DNA of 19,600 nt from positions 1 to 19,600 of the forward strand of contig CAINKA010000087.1 in the NCBI GenBank assembly GCA_903849835.1. Reading direction: 5' to 3'. Position numbers and translations under genes: made by a program. The notes below the pieces were generated by a model, which did not search any database, was not told where the DNA came from, and saw nothing but the letters and a program-made list of their open reading frames with translations. Below, in pieces: positions 1 to 6,954 of the stretch (positions within the stretch are counted from its first letter, which is position 1; every line of letters starts with the position of its first letter). This stretch comes from an uncultured Alphaproteobacteria bacterium (lineage in GTDB: Bacteria > Pseudomonadota > Alphaproteobacteria > Rickettsiales > UBA1997).

Positions 1-1698
1 ACTAAAAAAATTTTTGGTTATGAAATTTTCACTCCATCATCAAAAATTTTCGAAGAAAAATTTGCGGCATTGCTTGGCGCAGTTGAGCAAAAAGATTTTA
101 AAAATTCAATTCAGTTCGAAAGGAAAGAAACTTTACTCAGAGATTTGGTTGAGAAATGCGTTAAAGAAAAATTACAAGGCAAAAGCTCCGCTGACTTGCA
201 TAAATTTTTAAAAGCGGAAGCTGGTAAATTTTTAAAAATTGGAACTTCCGGAAAAACCCTACTCGGAATAATCGGAACAACGCGTGACGAAGATCGAATC
301 CGATTCGGTGGAATTGAAGCGCTGATCATCAAAGCTGCAGATGTTAAATTTAAAGCTGAACAAGACCGAGTTAACAGAAGCGCTGCCGTAATGAAAGCGG
401 CTCGCGGCATCGTTACTAAAGCTTCCATGCTAGCTGCAGCTGCTGGAGCTGCGATGACTGTTGATGTTTCGCAAGTTGGAGAAGCTATCGGAGCAGCTGC
501 GGCATCAGTTGGTGATGCGGCTTCGCATGCTGATGAACTAGCGGCAGATGCTGCGGGAGCTGTTGTAGATGCAGCTAGATCTGCCGCCACAGGCGCTGCC
601 GCTTTAGCAAGAGCTGCATCAGAACTCAGTCCAGAAGATATTGAAAATTTAGGAATAACTCAATCTCTCGCCGCAGTAAAAGAAATCGCCAAGCAATCTG
701 GGCTAATTGACAAATCAACGCAATATCAAGCAGCAGTTACGGATGTCGTTAAAACCGCTTTGGCAGAACTTGCAAAAGCCGAAAAACATTCCCGCTCTGA
801 AAAACAACTCACTCCAGTTTTATTTCTTGGTTGCCTCGTCAAAGATTTGCTTGATGAAGCTGCAAAAGAAAATGTCGAAAAATTCTGCGAATCTACAGAA
901 CACAAAGATTACAAAGGATACGAAAATATTTTTAGAGATGGTGCAAACCCTTGCTATCTCAGGATAAAACGACATGAGGGAAAAATTATCGATGTCAGAT
1001 TATTTCAAAAATCCAGAATCGGAGGTGACGGAGAAGTTCCTTTATTCAAATCAGAAGATTCTAACGAAATCAGCAAAGACGCAGAGAAAAAACTCGCCGC
1101 TATTTTGCGTGGCTATAAGGAAAAAATTGAAGAAACCAAGGCAGAGAAGCTTGCAGCAGAAGCTGATGCTGCACATGTTGCAGCTCAAAAAGCTGAAAGA
1201 GCGAGGGAAAAAGCTAGAGCGATTGCTCCGAGTGGGGCACTGACTTGCGGCTTTTCCGCAAAATCAGCTCAACCTCACGTCACTGATCACAGAAAACCTC
1301 AATTTACAGCTAAAACAAAACAAGATTTGGAATTAAAATTAGAAGAAATTTTAGCAAATTTTAGCGATACAGAAAACATGGAAGGCATGAGGAGAGATGG
1401 CGGAAGAATCACAATGCCAAACCAAGAAGCATCTCCATTCTTTTTGTCTTTCGATCTTTCTGAAGAAGGAAAAATTACGGATGTCAAACTTCACAGCACC
1501 AGCAAACCATTAGACACCGCTTTGCCTTTGTATGATCGTGGCACTGATAAAATTAAAGAAGCTCGCACTGCAGATATCGCGACCCTTTTGCATTTCTACA
1601 GCCGACTCGCGAATGATACTCCGAGCCATGATGGGGTTAAGTCGGCAACATTCAGAGGGCTTGAACAACAAGCAGCTCCTCGCCTCCTCACTTCCTAA
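1..1698 (+). CDS. Ala-rich protein of unknown function, 5' end outside the window
   Basis: The frame is open from the first base, so 565 residues of a longer protein are visible and the true start lies upstream; the TTG at 70 is not needed as a start. Numbering from the first visible codon: a charged helical part with the motif KSSADLHKFL (61-70); an Ala-rich, low-complexity, mildly hydrophobic stretch (about 127-205); then two similar units (about 270-377 and 431-539), each with a GKI-x-DV-(R/K)-L strand (327-334 and 490-497) followed by a PLF/PLY motif and a charged helix. A Glu/Lys/Ala coiled-coil-like linker separates the units (about 370-405). I recognise no known family. The KSSAD motif recurs in the Ala-rich protein at 17432-19327, suggesting a lineage-specific family, possibly secreted or surface-associated. 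The 3' end overlaps convergent ispH by 11 bp. Confidence 0.8.
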   Translation, partial: TKKIFGYEIFTPSSKIFEEKFAALLGAVEQKDFKNSIQFERKETLLRDLVEKCVKEKLQGKSSADLHKFLKAEAGKFLKIGTSGKTLLGIIGTTRDEDRIRFGGIEALIIKAADVKFKAEQDRVNRSAAVMKAARGIVTKASMLAAAAGAAMTVDVSQVGEAIGAAAASVGDAASHADELAADAAGAVVDAARSAATGAAALARAASELSPEDIENLGITQSLAAVKEIAKQSGLIDKSTQYQAAVTDVVKTALAELAKAEKHSRSEKQLTPVLFLGCLVKDLLDEAAKENVEKFCESTEHKDYKGYENIFRDGANPCYLRIKRHEGKIIDVRLFQKSRIGGDGEVPLFKSEDSNEISKDAEKKLAAILRGYKEKIEETKAEKLAAEADAAHVAAQKAERAREKARAIAPSGALTCGFSAKSAQPHVTDHRKPQFTAKTKQDLELKLEEILANFSDTENMEGMRRDGGRITMPNQEASPFFLSFDLSEEGKITDVKLHSTSKPLDTALPLYDRGTDKIKEARTADIATLLHFYSRLANDTPSHDGVKSATFRGLEQQAAPRLLTS

Positions 1699-2620
1699 CC
1701 TTCTTCGGCAAAATAAAAAAAGTATTTTCCGTAATTCCATCCATATCACGCACCGACACTTCCGATTTCGAAATTTTTTTGATGCGATTTACGACTTCCT
1801 GAACCAGCACTTCCGGCGCAGAAGCTCCTGCCGTTAGCCCAATGTTTTCAACATTCACCAGCCATTGCGCGTCAATGTCGCCAGCACCGTTAATCAAGTA
1901 AGATTGTAATCCGCATTCCTCTCCGAGGTCGCGCAGACGATTTGAATTCGAACTATTTTTCGCACCAATCACCAATAAAACATCGACCATTTTTGAAAGA
2001 GATCGAACCGCGTCTTGTCTGTTTTGTGTGGCATAACAAATGTCTTTTGTGGCTAAACCCCGCTGCATTTGCGGAAATCTTTTTTCCAAAATTTCGACGA
2101 TTTTTTTTGTGTCATCGATGCTCAAAGTTGTTTGCGTAACGTAGGAAATTTTTTGCGGATTTTGTATTTCAACATTGCGCGCATCATTTTCATCGGTGAC
2201 CAGAATTACGTCTTTCTTCACACGACCGCTTGTGCCTTCGACTTCCGGATGTCCACGATGTCCGATCAAAATAATTTCACAGCCTTCTTCTTCATATTTT
2301 TTTGCTTCGCGATGAACTTTACTCACCAATGGACAAGTGGCGTCGATTACGTCTAATCCACGCTCTACAGCATCTTCTTCAACTTTGTCAGAAACTCCGT
2401 GAGCAGAAAAAATTGTGATTGCACCGACTGGAATTTGATCAACCTCATCAACAAAAACCGCACCTTTTTTTCGCAAAGATTCCACGACGAATTTATTGTG
2501 GACAATTTCATGCCGCACATAAACCGGCGCACCAAATTTCGCGATCGCCTTTTCAACAGTTTCAATCGCACGAGTAACCCCAGCACAGAATCCACGCGGT
2601 TTGGCAAGAATGATGTTCAT
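1688..2620 (-). CDS. ispH: 4-hydroxy-3-methylbut-2-enyl diphosphate reductase
   Basis: IspH (LytB) is the last enzyme of the MEP isoprenoid pathway. It reduces HMBPP to IPP and DMAPP with a [4Fe-4S] cluster in the cytoplasm. The 310-residue length is typical. The three cluster cysteines are visible at C12 (RGFCAGV), C96 (DATCPLV) and C195 (KDICYATQ). Substrate-binding histidines H41 (HEIVHN), H74 (SAHGVS) and H124 (HRGHPEVEGT), and the catalytic E126, are all present. The C-terminal GAKNSSNSNRL and TAGASAPE motifs are intact. The ATG at 2620 puts the first cysteine at the family position but has no clear ribosome binding site. The gene stands alone on this strand, with a convergent Ala-rich gene overlapping its 3' end. 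The ferredoxin at 10544-10894 is a possible electron donor, but that is inference. Confidence 0.97.
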   Translation of the reverse strand: MNIILAKPRGFCAGVTRAIETVEKAIAKFGAPVYVRHEIVHNKFVVESLRKKGAVFVDEVDQIPVGAITIFSAHGVSDKVEEDAVERGLDVIDATCPLVSKVHREAKKYEEEGCEIILIGHRGHPEVEGTSGRVKKDVILVTDENDARNVEIQNPQKISYVTQTTLSIDDTKKIVEILEKRFPQMQRGLATKDICYATQNRQDAVRSLSKMVDVLLVIGAKNSSNSNRLRDLGEECGLQSYLINGAGDIDAQWLVNVENIGLTAGASAPEVLVQEVVNRIKKISKSEVSVRDMDGITENTFFILPKKVRK

Positions 2621-3024
2621 TTTGATTTGGGAAATTGGAGGAGTGGAAATTTGGACGCGATTCTAGAATGAGTCAGCATAATTTTCTTTCAATAAAATCA
2701 AACTCCTCCAACGGAAGCTGCTGGAAAAATTGCATCTCCACCAAAACCAGCTCCGTACCGCAGGCCAGTAGGAATTAATCCTTTGCGGCAAACTCCCGAA
2801 CGAAGCATCTCTCTCCTTAGGCTACTAAAAATACCCCCAGCCTGTCGAAGCATGACATTGCAGGGAATGATTATTTTTAAAAAAAGTTGAGTGAGAGGTA
2901 AAAAAATAGACCCTGCAACAAGTGCGGGGTGACAGCTCACTCGGTGTCACCCCGCACTTGTTGCGGGGTCTAAAAAACTAAAAATGAAAATCAACTTCTT
3001 AAGGTGGGTCGGATATCGCAGCGT
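2621..3024. other. Intergenic region with a hairpin repeat and a fragment of a second repeat
   Basis: About 400 bases lie between the start of ispH and the end of the HPt gene. They contain the perfect-looking hairpin at 2908-2971 and, at 2839-2855, 17 bases of the repeat family found complete at 10443-10517. A 36-codon frame on the minus strand (2698-2808) has AAGGAG four bases before its ATG but no recognisable product. The ispH promoter must lie in the first part (about 2621-2700), but I see no convincing -35/-10 pair. Confidence 0.6.
2908..2971. repeat. Palindromic repeat, 27-nt arms, terminator-like for the HPt operon
   Basis: Arms 2908-2934 and 2945-2971 are reverse complements with a single C/T difference, around a 10-nt loop. 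The core is tgtcaccccgcacttgttgc. It lies about 54 bases downstream of the HPt stop. Read on the minus strand it is followed by TATTTTTT, so it can act as an intrinsic terminator for the acyltransferase-to-HPt operon. On the plus strand no T-run follows. The near-perfect long stem suggests a dispersed palindromic element that was co-opted as a terminator. Confidence 0.75.
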
Positions 3025-3381
3025 TTATTTATCCAAAATTTCTTCATTGATAAAATCTAAAACCAAAGCGAATTCTTCTCTGACTTTTTTTAGAATTTCA
3101 CTTTTACCTTCAGCATTATCTTCGGGATGTTTTTGCGCATATTCTAAAACTTTGGACAAATCAAAAGCTCCGATTGAGGCAGATGCACCTTTGAAGGCAT
3201 GAGAGGCCATGTACCAAGAATTATTGTCGCCATCTTTTATCGCATCTTCCATTTTCGTAATATTGCGATGAGCATTTTCTGAAAAAATTGCAAAAAGCTC
3301 TTTTTCAAATTCCTTATCGTCATCGATGACACTTCTTAAAAATTCTGTATCGATGGCTCTTTTACGATTATTATTTTCCAT
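3025..3381 (-). CDS. Stand-alone HPt histidine phosphotransfer protein
   Basis: This 118-residue protein is essentially one HPt four-helix bundle. The phospho-accepting site is H61 in MASHAFKGASASIGA (58-72), matching the HPt consensus H-x2-K-G-x5-G-A. Such proteins shuttle phosphate in the cytoplasm between the receiver domain of a hybrid kinase and a downstream response regulator. It is the last gene of a minus-strand operon, 13 bp after the YfiR-like gene. The obvious partner is the hybrid kinase at 6955-9708, which has a receiver but no HPt domain of its own. No response regulator with an output domain is in the window. There is no clear ribosome binding site, so coupling to the upstream gene is likely. 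Confidence 0.93.
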   Translation of the reverse strand: MENNNRKRAIDTEFLRSVIDDDKEFEKELFAIFSENAHRNITKMEDAIKDGDNNSWYMASHAFKGASASIGAFDLSKVLEYAQKHPEDNAEGKSEILKKVREEFALVLDFINEEILDK

Positions 3382-3394
3382 AACAATTTTGATT

Positions 3395-3883
3395 TTAATT
3401 AACGATCAGGTCCGCAACCAAAGAATTCAGCCTAACGCCAGATTCTTTAATTTTTTTTGTGTTCACTACTAATTCAAAATTTCTTCTTCCCATTTGCACC
3501 TGTATCATTCCTCCGCTTTCAACAAAGCCATCAAAGATTGCAATGGTCAGAATGTTATTCTTGTTAAACTTGTCGAGTTCAGATCTCAAACCTTTTTCTC
3601 TTCCCTGAGCAATATAAACCGCTTTGCATGAAGCGTATTTTGATGGATCAGCATCGAGATCAACGAATGATTTATTTTGCACAGAGATTGCATTTGAAAT
3701 TGCATCTCTACCAACGTGACAAAGAACTACATTTTTTTGAGTATGCGCTGTCCGCACAAGATCTTGAATGAAGCCCGAAAATGCAGTTGCCTCTTCGATT
3801 CCAACCATGTCCGCAATGCATTCAATTGGCATAAAAACTAACGCCAAAAAAAATGTTATTTGTCTTAAAATTTTAAAATTCAT
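3395..3883 (-). CDS. YfiR-like periplasmic protein (DUF4154 family)
   Basis: The 162-residue product starts with a signal peptide (about 1-24, cut near CIADM) and carries the DUF4154/YfiR core. Seen are VVLCHVG (52-58) with C55, ASCKAVYIA (84-92) with C86, and the C-terminal pattern ILTIAIFDGF, GGMIQ and RLNSLVADL (111-159). The two mature cysteines sit where family members form a disulfide. YfiR is known as a periplasmic repressor of the diguanylate cyclase YfiN. Here no GGDEF protein is adjacent; instead the gene lies between a TonB-dependent receptor and an HPt gene and opposite a membrane hybrid kinase. I infer that it links the outer-membrane receptor to the periplasmic sensor of that kinase. 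Spacing is 29 bp from the receptor gene and 13 bp to the HPt gene, indicating one operon. Confidence 0.85.
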   Translation of the reverse strand: MNFKILRQITFFLALVFMPIECIADMVGIEEATAFSGFIQDLVRTAHTQKNVVLCHVGRDAISNAISVQNKSFVDLDADPSKYASCKAVYIAQGREKGLRSELDKFNKNNILTIAIFDGFVESGGMIQVQMGRRNFELVVNTKKIKESGVRLNSLVADLIVN

Positions 3884-3912
3884 CCTAACTTTCTAGCTCA
3901 ACATTTAAAGTT

Positions 3913-5898
3913 TTAATATTGCCAAACTAGCTTGAAATAAAATGTCCGGCCAATTTCAGTTTGTCTGTTGTAAAGCGCTGCTTTGAATTCTGAGTGACGA
4001 TTGCCCAATAAGTTTTGAATCCCAACGCTTAGATCTAGATTTTTTGATTGAAGATATCCGACTCTCGTATCTAACCTGACGTAAGAAGATATACCTCTTC
4101 CGAGACCGTTAGCGCCTGCTTTCGGAAGGTTGTCGACATAAAACATTGTATTGTCGAACTCAATTTTTGGCGTGAGATTTTGAAAAGATCTGAGTCTAAA
4201 TTGGCTTTTTGGAGAATAGCCTTCGGTGAGCTGCATAGGCTCTCCAGTGGTTGGGTCAGTTGATTGATCGCTGATGTGAAGATCTACTTTTAAAAAATCA
4301 TATCCAGCCTCCAATCTCCAATCATTCGTAACCTGAAATTTTCCTAAAATTTCGCCACCAAAAGATTCGCCGAAGCCGAGGTTTGAAGCCACCGGAATGG
4401 TGCCAATTTTTTCGTATGTTTTTAGTTTTGTGTATTTGTTGTAAAAAGTTGAGACATCGATCATGGATTGATGGTCCGGTTTAATTCTGTAACCAGCCTC
4501 GTATGTAATCACTTTTTCAGCATCGAAGGTCACGCTTCCTTGGTTTGAAACAGATCCGGTGGAACCTGATCTGATATCGAATCCATCCTCTCCTCTTGTT
4601 GGAGTTCTTATTGAGCTTGAAATGGCCGCCCAAATGGTTTGGTTTCGAGATGGGTAATAAGTCAGTCTTGTATTTGGTTGATATTCAAAACCGGTAAAAT
4701 CGTTTTTCTCAAATTTTGAACCAACGGTTAGATATAATTCATCAAGAATCAGAGCGTATTTGTCTTGGATGAATGCCGTAAACCATTGGTCTCTTCTGTT
4801 ATCTGGAGAATAATTTATAGGAACGTATGAAAGCGTTCCGGTATTGTTGGTAACGTTACTCTCTTCGATATCATCGTGGATCTGCCTATATCCGAAGCCC
4901 CAAATGAATTGGTTTTGTTTGGAAAAATTATAAAAATGTTGGAAGTCAACGTCAAAAGTTCGAGCGCTTCTTTTTAGAACTGGAAGATCAAATTGATCAT
5001 AATCGAAATAACTGTTGAGAGAGAAATTTGATTTGTTGGAAATTTTTTTATCCCAATTAACCACTAAATTCGCTCCTTTGGAGTTTTTGTCATTTTTATT
5101 GGGATTGTTGAGAGTGGCAAAATAATTTTCCGCAACACCGCTGAAGAAATCTCCATGAACAGCAATTTGGTTATCTTTTACAGAGCTGATATCATATCTA
5201 AAGCCAGCTCTATCCTGCCTATTCTCATCGTGATTTTTTCCTTTCGTGTCGTATCTATCCAGACCATCTCGAACTGCTTTCTTGACGTAGAATCTGTAGC
5301 TATCATCGCTCTGCGTTTTTCCACCATACCTTGCTTCAGTAATTGATCGATCTTGATTTCCCATGATTTGGGAAACATATGTGCCCTGCGTTTGTGCGGC
5401 ATTTTTTGTGATGATGTTAACCACGCCGTTAACCGCGTTAGCTCCCCAGATACTTCCACCCGGACCTCTGATGACTTCAATTCTGTCGATGTCTTCTAGC
5501 ACGTAATCGTGAATATCCCAAAACACACCGGAAAATAAAGTTGTGTAGACAATTCTGCCGTCGACCATCACCAATAATTTGTTCGAATATTGCCTGTCGA
5601 AACCCCTGACGCTGATAGCCCATTTATTTCCATCCATTCTTGAAACTTGGACTCCCGGCACAAGTCTTAAAGCTTCTGGAACCGATGTTATACCAGATCT
5701 TCTGATGTCTTCTGAGGTTAGGGTGTATGTCGCTGCAGCTACGTCAAAAGAGCTCTCTTTCTTTTTTGACAAGGAATAAAGATCGAAATTAAAAACTGAT
5801 TTTTTTTCAACTTTTTCAGCATCGTCAGCAAAAGATTTATCAAAAACTAAAAAGCAGAAAACTGCGAATAAACACGTGATTGATAAATTTTTTCTCAT
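3913..5898 (-). CDS. TonB-dependent outer-membrane receptor
   Basis: The 661-residue protein begins with a signal peptide (about 1-24, ending at SFADD). It continues with a plug domain (about 50-165: TLTSEDIRRSGITSVPEAL, VPGVQVSRMDGNKWAISVRG, IEVIRGPGGSIWGANAVNGV and NIITK) and a long beta-barrel region rich in aromatic and polar strands, ending in FKLVWQY. The motif SVRGFDRQYSNKLLVMVDGR and the LYSLSKKKESSFDVAAATY lead-in match a receptor subfamily often encoded next to YfiR-like proteins and sensor kinases. I do not see a clear TonB box. The ligand cannot be told from sequence. It is the second gene of the operon, 27 bp after the acyltransferase and 29 bp before the YfiR-like gene. No Shine-Dalgarno sequence precedes the ATG. 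Confidence 0.95.
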   Translation of the reverse strand: MRKNLSITCLFAVFCFLVFDKSFADDAEKVEKKSVFNFDLYSLSKKKESSFDVAAATYTLTSEDIRRSGITSVPEALRLVPGVQVSRMDGNKWAISVRGFDRQYSNKLLVMVDGRIVYTTLFSGVFWDIHDYVLEDIDRIEVIRGPGGSIWGANAVNGVVNIITKNAAQTQGTYVSQIMGNQDRSITEARYGGKTQSDDSYRFYVKKAVRDGLDRYDTKGKNHDENRQDRAGFRYDISSVKDNQIAVHGDFFSGVAENYFATLNNPNKNDKNSKGANLVVNWDKKISNKSNFSLNSYFDYDQFDLPVLKRSARTFDVDFQHFYNFSKQNQFIWGFGYRQIHDDIEESNVTNNTGTLSYVPINYSPDNRRDQWFTAFIQDKYALILDELYLTVGSKFEKNDFTGFEYQPNTRLTYYPSRNQTIWAAISSSIRTPTRGEDGFDIRSGSTGSVSNQGSVTFDAEKVITYEAGYRIKPDHQSMIDVSTFYNKYTKLKTYEKIGTIPVASNLGFGESFGGEILGKFQVTNDWRLEAGYDFLKVDLHISDQSTDPTTGEPMQLTEGYSPKSQFRLRSFQNLTPKIEFDNTMFYVDNLPKAGANGLGRGISSYVRLDTRVGYLQSKNLDLSVGIQNLLGNRHSEFKAALYNRQTEIGRTFYFKLVWQY

Positions 5899-5925
5899 AA
5901 TTGTTATGCTTTATTTTAATAAATT

Positions 5926-6687
5926 TTATGTAATTCCAATTTTACCTTTGAGGTGAACAACCATTGGAAATCTTGGAGCATATCCTTTTTTTGTTTTTCT
6001 TCCAATCCATTCAAAATCACTTCCTATATCGAGCACATATCCCAACCCTTTAAAGATTACTCTGTAATATCTGCAAGCTGCTAAAATTCCAACTCCAACG
6101 ACATAGCTGCACTGACTTTCTAAAGATTTTTGAATTACGATTGAGAACATTTTTTTCATTAGGGAAATACCCCTGTGTTCCTTTTCGACAGCAACTGCTG
6201 ATATTTCGCTATATCGAGCCTCACTATCCAAGCCGGATTTTTGTAAAAAGTTTTTGATCGTTAAACCGTTCTCAGCATGATCGCTAGCCGAGTATTCATC
6301 GAAACATGGAAATAAAACTCTCATTCCTCCAACCACTTTTCCCTCATCATTTGTTACGATCAGTAATCTTCCCTTGATATCAGCTTCGACTTCGGATCCG
6401 TCATATTCATCCCAGCCGCTATCTTCTTTAAAACACCGCTCTCTTAACGAGTAATATTGGTCTAATAAATTTTTATCTTTTGTAAAAAAAACTTTTAAAT
6501 TTTTTTCTGACTCATCCTCTTCGTTTCCTAAAAATCTTTTTTTGATTTCTTCCAAACTATCGGAGTTAGAAAACGGAATTACTTTTTGCGATTCCGAGAA
6601 TGTATTTTCCGTTGATGGGTTACATGATTGATTTTCTTCAATCTCTCTAGCATCAGCGGATCTTAGTGGTGTGGCCATACGTGGCAT
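5926..6687 (-). CDS. GNAT-fold acyltransferase resembling LuxI/FeeM autoinducer synthases
   Basis: I chose the ATG at 6687 because GGAG lies six bases upstream; a TTG five codons earlier is less likely. The 253-residue protein has a polar, probably disordered N-terminus (about 1-62), then a GNAT-like domain. R82, F86 and W92 follow the LuxI spacing R-x3-F-x5-W, and D103 falls eleven residues after W92 as in LuxI. GGMRVLF (120-126) and YSEISAVAV (159-167) match the conserved VVG-x-R-L and E-I-S elements. The Arg normally three residues after that Glu is Ala164, and the second Asp of the LuxI D-x2-D pair is missing. HRGISLMKKM (171-180) is the acyl-CoA-binding turn. So this may make an acylated signal or modify another substrate. 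It heads the receptor operon, divergent from the kinase. Confidence 0.7.
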   Translation of the reverse strand: MPRMATPLRSADAREIEENQSCNPSTENTFSESQKVIPFSNSDSLEEIKKRFLGNEEDESEKNLKVFFTKDKNLLDQYYSLRERCFKEDSGWDEYDGSEVEADIKGRLLIVTNDEGKVVGGMRVLFPCFDEYSASDHAENGLTIKNFLQKSGLDSEARYSEISAVAVEKEHRGISLMKKMFSIVIQKSLESQCSYVVGVGILAACRYYRVIFKGLGYVLDIGSDFEWIGRKTKKGYAPRFPMVVHLKGKIGIT

Positions 6688-6702
6688 TGTAAACTCCAAC
6701 AA

Positions 6703-6954
6703 ATTTATTGTTTCAACTTAAGCAATTCGGTTTTAAATTTTCTTAAGCATAAAAAAATATTTGACAGAAAACAAATTTACAAAAATAAAAACTGTTGAGT
6801 GAAATTTTTGGGAATATTTCTGGCAAATATTTGCTGCACCAAGCGGCCAGCAGGCTTCAGAAAGCCATCCATCCCAAAAAAAAGCAACCGACCAAACTTA
6901 GCACTTACAGCAAAATAAAAATTTGCTTCAAAAAGAGACTAACAAAATCGCTAG
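6703..6954. promoter_or_regulatory. Divergent promoter region between the receptor operon and the hybrid kinase
   Basis: The 250-bp region must hold promoters for both transcription units. On the plus strand, TTGACA at 6761-6766 is followed 17 bases later by AATAAA (6784-6789), a plausible sigma-70 type promoter giving a leader of about 160 nt before the kinase ATG. An 8-bp direct repeat, cttaagca, occurs at 6717-6724 and 6742-6749, 25 bp apart, and contains the palindrome cttaag; it sits close upstream of the acyltransferase and could be an operator. A 67-codon frame from a TTG at 6795 has no ribosome binding site and is not called. Confidence 0.4.

Noticed and set aside
111..590. 159-codon minus-strand frame opposite the first Ala-rich gene
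   Set aside because: It is the mirror of an Ala-rich coding stretch (gct/gca codons keep the opposite strand open); its product is low-complexity Ala/Ser.
2698..2940. 80-codon frame including the hairpin repeat
   Set aside because: Its N-terminal half translates the palindromic repeat; only the last 36 codons have a ribosome binding site.
6718..6746. TTAA-spaced sites resembling a CtrA box
   Set aside because: The gaps between TTAA tetramers are 11 and 6 bases, not the 7 of the CtrA consensus, and TTAA is common in AT-rich DNA.
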